39,673 bases of DNA. Origin: an uncultured Pelagibacteraceae bacterium. Its GTDB lineage: Bacteria > Pseudomonadota > Alphaproteobacteria > Pelagibacterales > Pelagibacteraceae. The stretch is from contig CACHXE010000006.1 of NCBI GenBank assembly GCA_902583785.1, positions 1-39,673 on the forward strand, in the 5' to 3' direction. This document shows positions 21,150 to 30,643 of this stretch, one piece after another. The position numbers and the translations under genes are program-made. Each line of letters opens with the position of its first letter. Position 1 is the first letter of the stretch. The notes under the pieces are model-generated. The model saw only the letters and a program-made list of their open reading frames with translations. It did no database searches and had not been told where the DNA came from.

Positions 21150-22916
21150 ATGAAATATCCAAAGAATTATTTGGAAGAAATTAAATTAAAGTTAAAGGTT
21201 TCCCAAGTCGTAGGGAGAACCGTAAAATTAAAAAGAAGAGGAAAAGAATTTGTAGGCCTTTCACCTTTTACAAATGAAAAGACACCATCTTTCACCGTAA
21301 GTGATGAAAAAGGTTTCTATCATTGTTTTAGTTCTGGAGAGCACGGCAACATATTCGATTTTCTTGTGAAAACACAATCTTTAAAGTTTGGTGAAGCGGT
21401 AAGACAACTTGCTGCTGAAGCCGGTATGAAGCCATATAAGTTCACAAGCTTTGATGCAGAAAAAGAAAAAAGATATCAAACATATATTAATATTCTAAAA
21501 GAATATTCTGATTATCATCACAAGATAATTTTTGAAAATAATTCTTCTTCAATGAATTACCTAAAAAAAAGAGGAATAAAAAAAGAAACAATTTTAGAGT
21601 TTAAAATAGGTTACGTTCCAGAGAATTCCGATTATTATGAAAAATTATCTAAAAAATTTAGTGAAAAAGAAATCTTAGAAACTGGTCTATTTTATAAAAA
21701 TGCGAAATATAATAAATTTGTTAATAGATTTTATGGTAGGATTATATTTCCAATAAAAAACATAGTTGGAGATATAATCGCGTTTGGTGGAAGAATTACT
21801 CAAGATAAAAAACTTGCAAAATATATTAACTCCCCAGAAACTGAATTTTATAAGAAGGGAAAACATCTTTTTAATTTGGAAAAAGCAAAATCTTTTCCTA
21901 AAAAAAGTGAAAATGTTGTCATAGTGGAGGGTTACATGGATGTTATAAGCGTTTATTCATCTGGCATCAAAAATGTTGTTTCTAATTCAGGTATAGCTCT
22001 AACTGAAAATCAAATAAGTTTAATTTGGAATTTTTTTTCTTATCCAATTGTTTGTTTGGATGGGGATACTAGCGGACAAAAAGCTGCACTACGAATTGCT
22101 GAAAGTCTTATTCCTTATATAAAAGAAAATAAAAAAATTGGATTTGTTTCTCTATCGAACGGATTAGATCCAGATGATTATATTAAAGAAAACGGTATAG
22201 AAAATTTTAAAAAACTTTTAGAAACTAATTTATCCATTGAGGAATTTATTTGGAGAATATACCTTCAAAATCTTGACAGATCAGATCCATTTGCTACAAC
22301 AAAATTTGAAAAAAAATTTAGAAATTTGTGTTCTTCAATAAATGATCAAACACTGAAAAAATATATTCTGGAGCACTATTTAGAAAAAATTAGAAATTTA
22401 ACACCCTTACAAGGTAATTATTCAAGAAGAAATTATAAGACTTACAAAATTCTCAATGAGACGAAAAAAATCGCAGTCTCCAAAGAGCATCTTACAAAGG
22501 AAGGTATTAAAGAATATTCTATATTGTATATTATATTAAACCATCCTCAAATCATATCACCAAGAATTGAAATTTTAGATGGTATTGAATTTTCTACACA
22601 AAAATTAAACGAACTTAAAACTGAAGCACTTAATCTCATATCATCAAATAAATTTGAAAAAGAAAACGTTGAAGATTTAAATAAAAAATATTTAAGTTTG
22701 ATTAATGACATAAATCAAAACTCTTTTATAAAAAATATATTTCTAAAAAAAGATGAAAATCAACAGGTAGAACTTTTAAATGAGATACTAAAAGAACTTA
22801 ATGATATAAAATTTTCAAAAAAAATTGAAGAACTTGAAAGAAAAGTCATCAAAGAATTTGATGAAAAGACATACTCTGACTTAATCGAGTTAAAAAGCCA
22901 GATAAACAAAGAGTAA
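21150..22916 (+). CDS. dnaG: DNA primase
   Basis: N-terminal zinc-binding 'FVGLSPFTNEKTPSFTVSDEKGFYHCFSSGEHGNIFDFL' and TOPRIM 'VVIVEGYMDVIS...CLDGDTSGQKAALR'. Confidence 0.96.
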   Translation: MKYPKNYLEEIKLKLKVSQVVGRTVKLKRRGKEFVGLSPFTNEKTPSFTVSDEKGFYHCFSSGEHGNIFDFLVKTQSLKFGEAVRQLAAEAGMKPYKFTSFDAEKEKRYQTYINILKEYSDYHHKIIFENNSSSMNYLKKRGIKKETILEFKIGYVPENSDYYEKLSKKFSEKEILETGLFYKNAKYNKFVNRFYGRIIFPIKNIVGDIIAFGGRITQDKKLAKYINSPETEFYKKGKHLFNLEKAKSFPKKSENVVIVEGYMDVISVYSSGIKNVVSNSGIALTENQISLIWNFFSYPIVCLDGDTSGQKAALRIAESLIPYIKENKKIGFVSLSNGLDPDDYIKENGIENFKKLLETNLSIEEFIWRIYLQNLDRSDPFATTKFEKKFRNLCSSINDQTLKKYILEHYLEKIRNLTPLQGNYSRRNYKTYKILNETKKIAVSKEHLTKEGIKEYSILYIILNHPQIISPRIEILDGIEFSTQKLNELKTEALNLISSNKFEKENVEDLNKKYLSLINDINQNSFIKNIFLKKDENQQVELLNEILKELNDIKFSKKIEELERKVIKEFDEKTYSDLIELKSQINKE

Positions 22917-22980
22917 TTTTAGTATAGATTTTTAATTATTTGTAATTATATATAATAATTATATCTATATTAATTCTTCT

Positions 22981-24861
22981 ATGAAAGAAAAACTAATTAC
23001 AAAATCGTTTGAGAGACTTTTGGACAAAGGTTTGCATAGGGGTTTCATAACTTACGAGGAACTTGGTAAGTCTTTAGGCAAAAGAAATAGTTCACATGAA
23101 AATATTGAAAAAGCAACTTTAATAATTTTTGAGAAGAGAGTTTCTTTAGTTGCAAAAAAATCAGATTTTCAAAAACCGAAGAAGAAAGACTCAAATTCTG
23201 ATCAATCTGAAAAAACCACTGAAAAAAGCGATGATCCTATAAGAATGTACCTTCGTGAGATGGGCGGAGTTGAGCTGTTGTCCAGAGAGGGTGAAATAGC
23301 GATCGCAAAAAGGATAGAGGCTGGAAAAGACTTAATGATCAACGCTTTAACGCAGAGTCCTATAGTAGCAAAAAAAATGTTCGAGTGGAGAGATCAACTC
23401 GAGAAAGGTGAATTGCTCATTAGAGATATAATAGATATTGACTCAACCTATGAAGATTTTGAAAGTGACGAACAAGACTCAGAAAAGAAAAAGAAATTAA
23501 AAAAAGATGAAACTTTAAAATCAGATACGAAAGACGCAAAAGATTTAGAAAATACTGAAAAAAAACCCGAGAATCAGCTTGATGAAGAAGACGAATTTAA
23601 CGTTTCGCTTGCTGCAATGGAGGAGGAAATTAAACCCAAAGTAACAAAAATTATTGAAAACTTGTCCAAATATTACACAAAACTTAAAAAATACCAAGTT
23701 GAAAAACTCAATTGTATTTTAAATGGAAAAGAATTGTCGATTTCTAAGAATAAAAATTTTAAAAAAATACAAGGAATTTTAGTCGAGGGCTTTAAGAATT
23801 TACAACTTGGAAATACAATAATAGAAGAATTAGTTCAATCTCATTACAAAGAAAACAAAAAAATACTTTCACTCGAAGGTGTTTTGCTAAGACTTGCAAT
23901 GGAAAATAAAATTACAAGATTTGAATTTTTAAAATATTATATTGGAAACGAGGTAAATCCAAAATTTGAGACTTTTTTAGAAGAAAATAAAACCTGGAAA
24001 AGTTTTTTTAAAAAACACAGAAAAGATTTTGATGAAATTAGAGAGAGACTAGTTGAGTTCAGTAAAAAAATAGAGCTTCCCGTTGGTGAATTTAAGGAAT
24101 TAGTAAAAAGAATTCAAAAAGGCGAAAGAGAATCAAGAATAGCCAAAAAAGAAATGGTCGAGGCTAATCTAAGGTTGGTTATATCTATCGCAAAAAAATA
24201 TACAAACAGAGGTTTGCAATTCTTGGACTTAATTCAAGAAGGCAACATAGGATTAATGAAGGCAGTAGATAAATTTGAATACAGAAGGGGATACAAATTT
24301 TCTACATATGCAACATGGTGGATAAGACAAGCAATAACAAGATCAATTGCAGATCAGGCAAGAACTATTAGAATACCTGTTCACATGATTGAAACTATAA
24401 ATAAAATTGTAAGAACGCAAAGACAAATTTTGAGTGAGTTTGGAAGAGAAGCTACCCCAGAAGAACTAGCAAAAAAATTAGCAATGCCATTGGAGAAAGT
24501 GAGAAAAGTATTAAAAATTTCTAAAGAACCTGTTTCTTTGGAAACTCCAGTTGGAGATGAGGAAGACAGCAGTTTGGGCGACTTTATAGAGGATAAAAAC
24601 GCACTTCAACCATTGGATACAGCAATTAGATCAAATTTAAGTGAGTCAACAACAAAAATTTTAGCATCTTTGACTCCAAGAGAGGAAAGAGTTTTGAGGA
24701 TGAGATTTGGTATTGGCATGAATACAGATCACACATTAGAAGAAGTTGGTTTACAGTTTTCAGTAACCCGTGAAAGAATTAGACAAATAGAGGCTAAAGC
24801 ACTTAGAAAGCTTAAACATCCAAGTAGATCAAAACAATTAAAGAGTTTCCTAGAAAAGTAA
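22981..24861 (+). CDS. rpoD: RNA polymerase primary sigma factor (sigma70/RpoD)
   Basis: Region 2 '[60 protein letters not shown]', region 4 '[32 protein letters not shown]'. Confidence 0.98.
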   Translation: MKEKLITKSFERLLDKGLHRGFITYEELGKSLGKRNSSHENIEKATLIIFEKRVSLVAKKSDFQKPKKKDSNSDQSEKTTEKSDDPIRMYLREMGGVELLSREGEIAIAKRIEAGKDLMINALTQSPIVAKKMFEWRDQLEKGELLIRDIIDIDSTYEDFESDEQDSEKKKKLKKDETLKSDTKDAKDLENTEKKPENQLDEEDEFNVSLAAMEEEIKPKVTKIIENLSKYYTKLKKYQVEKLNCILNGKELSISKNKNFKKIQGILVEGFKNLQLGNTIIEELVQSHYKENKKILSLEGVLLRLAMENKITRFEFLKYYIGNEVNPKFETFLEENKTWKSFFKKHRKDFDEIRERLVEFSKKIELPVGEFKELVKRIQKGERESRIAKKEMVEANLRLVISIAKKYTNRGLQFLDLIQEGNIGLMKAVDKFEYRRGYKFSTYATWWIRQAITRSIADQARTIRIPVHMIETINKIVRTQRQILSEFGREATPEELAKKLAMPLEKVRKVLKISKEPVSLETPVGDEEDSSLGDFIEDKNALQPLDTAIRSNLSESTTKILASLTPREERVLRMRFGIGMNTDHTLEEVGLQFSVTRERIRQIEAKALRKLKHPSRSKQLKSFLEK

Positions 24862-24871
24862 TTTCATTTTA

Positions 24872-26449
24872 ATGAAATTTAATTTTAATCCTGAGACAAA
24901 AAAAATTTCCTATTTATTTATAATATTTTTTTTTTCAATATTAATTAATCAGTATTACGGTTACATAGGCGTTTTCCCAATAGACACGTTTCTTTTTTTT
25001 GACTCGGGATATAGAGTTGCAAATGGTGAATTTCCATTTAAGGATTTTTGGGCAATAACAGGTTTAACTAATGACTTTATACAGGCAATTATTTTTAAAA
25101 TACTAGGCGTATCGTGGTTTTCTTATGTTTTTCACGCATCTTTAATGAATTTCGTGATTGCTTTTTTTACCTTTCATACTCTGTTCAAATTTAAATTAAA
25201 TATTAATTTTTGTTTAATTTATGCTTTATTTGTATCGATAATCGCCTACCCGGTAGCAGGCACACCCTTTCCAGATCATCATTCAATGATTTTTTCTATA
25301 GTCGGACTATTTTGCTTTTTATTGCACTTAAAGACTAATTCAAATTTTTATTTATTTTTTTTACCCGTCTTTCTAATTTTAGCATTTTTATCAAAGCAAA
25401 CCCCAGCAGCCTATATATTTATAATTATTTTTTTTTTAAGCTTGATTTATTTTTTTTATAATTTTTCATTTAAAAAAATCGGTTTTATTCTCTTGGGATT
25501 TTTTTTTATTTTAACACTGTTTTTCTTAATTCTTATTACTAACAATATACCAATCTACTCATTTTATACTCAATATATAATGTATCCACTCACTATTGGA
25601 GACAGTAGGATTTTAGGATTTTTGTTTCCTCTAGAATTTAATAGATTATTTTTGAGATTCAAACTCATTCATATTGCTACTCTTCCTTTAATTTATTTAA
25701 TAATAAAAAACCTTCTTTTGAAACGATACTATTATAAGCAAAGAGACTTCATTATATTAATTTCCATAATATTCACAGGATATGCTTTAATTTTAAATCA
25801 ATTATTAACATTAAATCAAAAATTTATTTTCTTTATAATACCAATTATTCTCGGTTTTTCTCATATTTACATCGACCAAATTATTAAAAAAAAATACTTA
25901 ATTTATTTCATAATTTTTTTAGCCCTGTCATCTACAACATATTATAAAATCAGTTATGTTGATAATAGAAAGTTTATGGAGCTAGAAAATGTAAAACTTG
26001 AAAATTTGGAAAAAGGTGAAAACATAGATATTAAATTAAAACATTTGAATTGGATAAATCCAAGATTTTCCGGCCCACCTTCTGAGGAAATTAGTCTTTT
26101 AAAAAAAACAATTAATATTTTATCTGATGATTATAAAAATAAGTTTTTAATAACACACTATCAATTTATAGGTTCATTACTTGCTAATAATACATATTCA
26201 TTTAATAGGACTTACGATAATGTTGCTTATCCTGATAAAAATAATAAATATCACAAACAGTATAAGGAATTCTTTCTTCACCATCTATTGAATAAAAAAA
26301 TCGAAGCAATATACGTTATTAAACCTTTAGAAAAAAATGTTTTTGAAAAATTAATCAATAAAAATTGTTTTCAAGAAGAAAAAATAAACAAAATTTTAAC
26401 AAAATATTTAATTATACAATGTGAGCAACTAAAAAATAGTAAACACTAA
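24872..26449 (+). CDS. Polytopic membrane protein, possibly GT-C-fold glycosyltransferase-like
   Basis: About 10 hydrophobic segments; N-terminal 'DTFLFFDSGYRVANGEFPFKDFWAITG' resembles the first loop of GT39/ArnT-like proteins. Function not assignable from sequence alone. Confidence 0.5.
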   Translation: MKFNFNPETKKISYLFIIFFFSILINQYYGYIGVFPIDTFLFFDSGYRVANGEFPFKDFWAITGLTNDFIQAIIFKILGVSWFSYVFHASLMNFVIAFFTFHTLFKFKLNINFCLIYALFVSIIAYPVAGTPFPDHHSMIFSIVGLFCFLLHLKTNSNFYLFFLPVFLILAFLSKQTPAAYIFIIIFFLSLIYFFYNFSFKKIGFILLGFFFILTLFFLILITNNIPIYSFYTQYIMYPLTIGDSRILGFLFPLEFNRLFLRFKLIHIATLPLIYLIIKNLLLKRYYYKQRDFIILISIIFTGYALILNQLLTLNQKFIFFIIPIILGFSHIYIDQIIKKKYLIYFIIFLALSSTTYYKISYVDNRKFMELENVKLENLEKGENIDIKLKHLNWINPRFSGPPSEEISLLKKTINILSDDYKNKFLITHYQFIGSLLANNTYSFNRTYDNVAYPDKNNKYHKQYKEFFLHHLLNKKIEAIYVIKPLEKNVFEKLINKNCFQEEKINKILTKYLIIQCEQLKNSKH

Positions 26450-26464
26450 TTTTCATTGTTGCAC

Positions 26465-26494
26465 TTGATCAAAATTGATAGTAAACACGATAAT
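26465..26494 (+). promoter_or_regulatory. Weak candidate tRNA promoter (TTGATC-N18-GATAAT)
   Basis: Hexamers at 26465-26470 and 26489-26494, immediately upstream of the tRNA at 26502. Confidence 0.3.
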
Positions 26495-26501
26495 TATAAA
26501 A

Positions 26502-26578
26502 GGGCCTGTAGCTCAGCTGGTTAGAGCAGTACACTCATAATGTATTGGTCCCAGGTTCGAATCCTGGCGGGCCCACCA
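26502..26578 (+). tRNA. tRNA with CAU anticodon (tRNA-Ile2(CAU) or elongator tRNA-Met), CCA encoded
   Basis: Cloverleaf: GGGCCTG..CGGGCCC acceptor (7 bp including one G-U), D arm GCTCAGCTGGTTAGAGC, anticodon stem-loop GTACA-CTCATAA-TGTAT, T arm CCAGGTTCGAATCCTGG, A73 and CCA. Confidence 0.95.
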
Positions 26579-26580
26579 AA

Positions 26581-27433
26581 TTAAGTTATCTCATCTTTAA
26601 TTATATTAGAAAGTACCCCAATTTTTGTGATTTCTATTTCAACCTGGTCTCCGTCTTTCATAAAAATCGGTGGTTTTCTTTTAAACCCAACACCACCAGG
26701 TGTTCCTGTAACTAAAACATCTCCTGCTTGCCATGGAATGGCTTTAGAAACATAAGATATAAGTTTTGGAATATCAAAAATAAGCTGACCTAGCTTTGCA
26801 TCTTGCATAACTTTACCATTCAATCTGGTTTTAATTGAGAGACTTTTATAATCAGGAATATTTTCAGCGAGAACCATATGCGGTCCAAAGCTTCCTGTTT
26901 TTTGAAAATTTTTTCCCATACCAAACTGACTTGTATGCTCCTGCCAATCTCTAACGGTGCACTCATTATAGCAAGAGTAACCAACAATGTGTTCTAATGC
27001 ATTTTCTGGTTTTACATGTTTTCCGGCATCTCCCATTACCACAGCCATTTCACACTCATAATCTAAATGATTTGAAACTTTTGGTTTTTGTATAATATCT
27101 TTATGTGCTGTTTGGCTTTGTGGTAAACGAAAAAAAATTGTTGGGTTTTTTTCTTTTGTTTTTCCTGTTTCTTCAACATGCTCGCTGTAATTTAAACCTA
27201 CGCAAACAATTTTACCCGGGTTCGGTATAACAGGTAAATATTTTATTTGGTCTGTTCTGATATTTCCAGGATTTTTTCTAGCGTATTCTATAGCTTCCCG
27301 AATACCTTTTTTTGCAATAAGATCTTTTAAGGTTTTTGTTTTTTTTAATCTTATTGGTTAAATCTGTAATATTTTTGTTATCAAAAATTCCGAATTTAGA
27401 CTCATCGTCAATCAAAAAAGAAATAAATTTCAT
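26581..27433 (-). pseudogene. Fumarylacetoacetate hydrolase family gene interrupted by a 1-nt frameshift in an A8 run (true pseudogene, slippage-rescued gene, or sequencing error)
   Basis: ATG at 27433 reads MKFISFLIDDESKFGIFDNKNITDLTNKIKK..., then goes out of frame after the A8 run at 27338-27345. A +1 shift restores ...TLKDLIAKKGIREAIEYARKNPGNIRTDQIKYLPVIPNPGKIVCVGLNYSEHVEETGKTKEKNPTIFFRLPQSQTAHKDIIQKPKVSNHLDYECEMAVVMGDAGKHV..., continuous with the track ORF 26581-27048. Confidence 0.85.
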
Positions 27434-27446
27434 AATTAATTTTAAG

Positions 27447-27472
27447 TCAGAGAAAATTTAATTTTACTCTGA
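27447..27472. terminator. Inverted repeat / possible terminator downstream of mlaC
   Basis: TCAGAGAAAATTTAATTTTACTCTGA: 6-bp outer stem TCAGAG/CTCTGA plus inner A/T pairing (11 of 13 pairs match). No strong U-tract follows on the minus strand. Confidence 0.4.
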
Positions 27473-27517
27473 TGCTAAACCGATAAGCCACAAAGATATA
27501 ACAATATACCAAATCAT
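27464..27517 (-). CDS. Putative 17-aa hydrophobic microprotein directly abutting mlaC
   Basis: Minus strand ATG ATT TGG TAT ATT GTT ATA TCT TTG TGG CTT ATC GGT TTA GCA TCA GAG TAA = MIWYIVISLWLIGLASE*; ATG follows the mlaC TAA with zero spacing (TAAATG). Confidence 0.3.
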   Translation of the reverse strand: MIWYIVISLWLIGLASE

Positions 27518-28120
27518 TTATTTATTAATAAAGTTCTCCAAAGTTTCAAAAAGCACATTTATATCATTATTATTTGAACTCAAAATTGATGCGAATTCTT
27601 CTTTCTGTGTCCTCGCTAGACTTAATCCCTCAACTATCAAATCTCTTATAAGAGGTTTCTCAGGGTTTTTTGTATATACTCTCCAATCAATCTTTACTTC
27701 AGGTTTCTTACTTGTCTTTAAAAGCATTGTTTTAACAATAGTATACTTGTCACTCACTGTTTCAGAGGACAAAACATCAATTTTTGGATCAGAATAATCA
27801 GTTAATCTTGAAGTAAAACTTTTCAAAAAATACTTTTCAAATAAATTTTTATATTTCTCTAATTCTTCTGGGTTAATCTCTTTTCTTTTCTTTCCAAGAG
27901 TGTAATAAGCTAAACCTTGCACATCCACAGTTTTAATTGCTATTTTAGATAGTTCTTTTGCTTTTATGTCTTGTGAGGAACCACTACTCAAAACTACTTT
28001 AGCCTCCTCTATAATTTCTTCAATGAATTTTTTAGGATCAGAACTGTATGCAAGTGCACTTTGCTTAACAGATATAGTTATAATAAATAACAAAAGAAAA
28101 GATAAAATTATTCTTTTCAT
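27518..28120 (-). CDS. mlaC: MlaC-like phospholipid-binding protein (Ttg2D/ABC transporter substrate-binding)
   Basis: Signal peptide; 'DVQGLAYYTLGKKRKEINPEELEKYKNLFEKYFLKSFTSRLTDYS...VDWRVY'-like core. Confidence 0.85.
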   Translation of the reverse strand: MKRIILSFLLLFIITISVKQSALAYSSDPKKFIEEIIEEAKVVLSSGSSQDIKAKELSKIAIKTVDVQGLAYYTLGKKRKEINPEELEKYKNLFEKYFLKSFTSRLTDYSDPKIDVLSSETVSDKYTIVKTMLLKTSKKPEVKIDWRVYTKNPEKPLIRDLIVEGLSLARTQKEEFASILSSNNNDINVLFETLENFINK

Positions 28121-28128
28121 ATTTAATA

Positions 28129-28917
28129 TTACTGGTTATCTATTTCTTCCCAATCGCTGTCGTCTTGGCTTTTACCAGAAATTGGAGAATTAGATATTTT
28201 CTGTGATCTATTCTGTAAGTATAAACTCTTTATTGAAGCATAAAAATCAATTGAGTTTTTTTCTAAACTTTCAAGCGATTCAATGTTTTTAGATCTAAAA
28301 TCTACAGCATCAGTTCCTCTATAATAATAATAATTATGCTCCGAAAGATTTTCGTTTCCAATGACTATGTCAGTTTCGGTGTTATGTGTTAATTGATAAA
28401 ATGGATCAATAAATACGTTTCCTACAAGACCGAAAGCATCCCTTGTAGTAGTTGGCCCTAAAATTGGTAATATAAAATAACAACCTGTATCAGCACCCCA
28501 AACTCCTAATGTTTGTCCAAAATCTTCCCTTCCTTTTTTTTCAAATCCCATCTTAGCGGCAGGATCGAAAAAGCCTAAAATGCCCACAGTAGTATTTATA
28601 GCAAATCTACCTGCTGTGTTACCGGCTCCTTTAAAATCTCCCTGTAGAACGTTATTTGAGAATGTAAGCAATGATCGTAAATTGTTAACAAAATTAGATG
28701 TACCAGACCTAATTGGCACTGGTAAGGCCCTGTAACCTTTTGCTATAGGTTTAAATATAGCCTTGTCCAACCCCTGATTAAATTTTAATGTTCCTCTGCT
28801 AAATCTCTCAAAGCATTCATTGGCTGTATATTTTTCTTCAGCTGATAATTGTGGTGCGTATATAGCTATAGATATAGCTAATACACTAAAAATTAATTTT
28901 AAGCGTTTTGACATCAA
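28129..28917 (-). CDS. mlaA: MlaA/VacJ family lipoprotein-like protein
   Basis: 'FNQGLDKAIFKPIAKGYRALPVPIRSGTSNFVNNLRSLLTFSNNVLQGDFKGAGNTAGRFAINTTVGILGFFDPAAKMG...DFGQTLGVWGADTGCYFILPILGPTTTRDAFGLVGN'. Confidence 0.93.
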   Translation of the reverse strand: MMSKRLKLIFSVLAISIAIYAPQLSAEEKYTANECFERFSRGTLKFNQGLDKAIFKPIAKGYRALPVPIRSGTSNFVNNLRSLLTFSNNVLQGDFKGAGNTAGRFAINTTVGILGFFDPAAKMGFEKKGREDFGQTLGVWGADTGCYFILPILGPTTTRDAFGLVGNVFIDPFYQLTHNTETDIVIGNENLSEHNYYYYRGTDAVDFRSKNIESLESLEKNSIDFYASIKSLYLQNRSQKISNSPISGKSQDDSDWEEIDNQ

Positions 28918-28940
28918 TTTTTATGCTATATATTTTTTTA

Positions 28941-29651
28941 ATGCTAATTACAAAATATTATTCCCCAAATTTTGATAAAAAGAAACGAAGTAGCAATAGA
29001 ATAACATGTATAATCCTACATTATACTGGAATGCAATCTGAACGTGAATCTTTAAAAAGGTTAGTTTCTCATAAATCAAAAGTAAGTTGCCATTATCTAA
29101 TAAATAGAAGTGGATCTATTTTCAATTTAGTAAATGACAAAAATGTGGCCTGGCATGCGGGTAAGTCTAAATGGGGTAAATACCAAAACTTAAATGCAAA
29201 TTCTATAGGCATTGAACTAGAAAACAGAGGACACAAAAATGGTTATCAAAATTTTACTAAAAAACAAATCAAGAAGTTGATACAGCTTTGTAAAATACTA
29301 AAAAAGAAATACAATATAAAAAATAAGTTTATTCTTGGACATTCAGATATTGCCCCTCTAAGAAAAGTTGATCCAGGTGAAAAATTCCCTTGGCATTATT
29401 TATCTAGCTGCGGAATTGGTATTTTTCCAAAAAAAAAACATTTAGATAAAGCAATAAAAAAAAATAAGAACATTAATGCTTTTTTTCATAATCTTCAAAG
29501 AATTGGCTACCGTTATTTGATAAAAAAATTTAGTAAAAAGATAATTAAGAATTTTCAGAGAAGGTTCAGACAAAGAAAAGTTGATGGTATATTGGACCTA
29601 GAAACCTTTAAAATAAGCGAAATTTTAGCAAAAAAATCAAATATATCTTGA
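28941..29651 (+). CDS. N-acetylmuramoyl-L-alanine amidase (AmpD/AmiD type)
   Basis: 'CIILHYTGMQSERESLKRL...VSCHYLINRSGSIFNLVNDKNVAWHAGKSKW...SIGIELENRGH...ILGHSDIAPLRKVDPGEKFPW'. In-frame start ambiguous (28908 in track). Confidence 0.92.
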   Translation: MLITKYYSPNFDKKKRSSNRITCIILHYTGMQSERESLKRLVSHKSKVSCHYLINRSGSIFNLVNDKNVAWHAGKSKWGKYQNLNANSIGIELENRGHKNGYQNFTKKQIKKLIQLCKILKKKYNIKNKFILGHSDIAPLRKVDPGEKFPWHYLSSCGIGIFPKKKHLDKAIKKNKNINAFFHNLQRIGYRYLIKKFSKKIIKNFQRRFRQRKVDGILDLETFKISEILAKKSNIS

Positions 29652-29675
29652 TTTTTATCCAGTAAGTATTATAGC
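29648..29675 (+). promoter_or_regulatory. Candidate rnpB promoter TTGATT-N16-TATAGC
   Basis: Hexamers at 29648-29653 and 29670-29675; predicted start about 29682, matching the rnpB 5' end. Confidence 0.5.
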
Positions 29676-29682
29676 AATAAGT

Positions 29683-30032
<350 letters not shown>

Positions 30033-30095
30033 TTTTCCATTATAAATGTTCACCTTTTGTATCAACATATTTAAAAGTTCGCAGACTTTTAGGTA

Positions 30096-30124
30096 TTGAC
30101 TATACTTTCATATACCCATACTAT
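30096..30124 (+). promoter_or_regulatory. Candidate mraZ/dcw promoter TTGACT-N17-TACTAT
   Basis: -35 30096-30101, -10 30119-30124, spacer exactly 17. Confidence 0.65.
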
Positions 30125-30150
30125 CCCATGAATTCCCAAATTAATGGGAA
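30124..30150. promoter_or_regulatory. MraZ-box-like operator
   Basis: TCCCA at 30124-30128 and 30134-30138 (minus strand TGGGA-N5-TGGGA, 10-bp period), plus an inverted TGGGAA at 30145-30150. Confidence 0.5.
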
Positions 30151-30178
30151 CGGGAGATTTTGTAAAGAAAGATGAATC

Positions 30179-30643
30179 ATGTTTTTGTCAAATTACGAGA
30201 ACAGATTAGACAAAAAGGGGAGGGTGTCTGTGCCATCTAGTTTTAGAGCATATCTAAATTCTATGGGATACAATGGTTTTGTTACTTATCCATCATTTAA
30301 TCATTCTGCGTTAGACGGTTGCGCCCAGGATAGAATTGAAAAGCTTTCAGAAAGCATAGATACGCTTGGACCATTCGAAGATAAAAGAGATTATTTTGCA
30401 ACTTCTGTTCTTTCAGAGAGTATAAGTTTAAATTTTGACAGCGAAGGAAGAGTTTCAATACCAGAAAAATTATTAAAGCACGCCAAAATTAAATCAAACA
30501 TTGTTTTTGTTGGATTAGGAAAAGTTTTCCAAATGTGGGATCCAAAAATATTTAATAACTTCAAATCTGTTGCAAGAAAAAAATCGTATATTAATAGATC
30601 AGCACTAAAGTGGGATAACAAATTTAAAAAGGAGGGAGTATGA
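30179..30643 (+). CDS. mraZ: Transcriptional regulator MraZ
   Basis: Two SpoVT/AbrB-like repeats: 'NRLDKKGRVSVPSSFR' and 'SLNFDSEGRVSIPEKLL'. Confidence 0.95.
   Translation: MFLSNYENRLDKKGRVSVPSSFRAYLNSMGYNGFVTYPSFNHSALDGCAQDRIEKLSESIDTLGPFEDKRDYFATSVLSESISLNFDSEGRVSIPEKLLKHAKIKSNIVFVGLGKVFQMWDPKIFNNFKSVARKKSYINRSALKWDNKFKKEGV

Noticed and set aside
22917-22980. AT-rich repeats (taattatttgtaattatatataataattata) upstream of rpoD
   Set aside because: Compatible with random self-complementarity in very AT-rich intergenic DNA; too weak to call a regulatory element.
27330-27350. Programmed -1 frameshifting at the A_AAA_AAC heptamer in the FAH gene
   Set aside because: The heptamer is present in the zero frame, but the conserved downstream frame needs a +1 (or -2) shift; a -1 shift reads CAA AAA CCT TAA and stops.
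24872-27433. Mobile element or integrase-driven island at the tRNA
   Set aside because: No integrase, transposase, terminal inverted repeats or duplicated tRNA 3' end were seen nearby.
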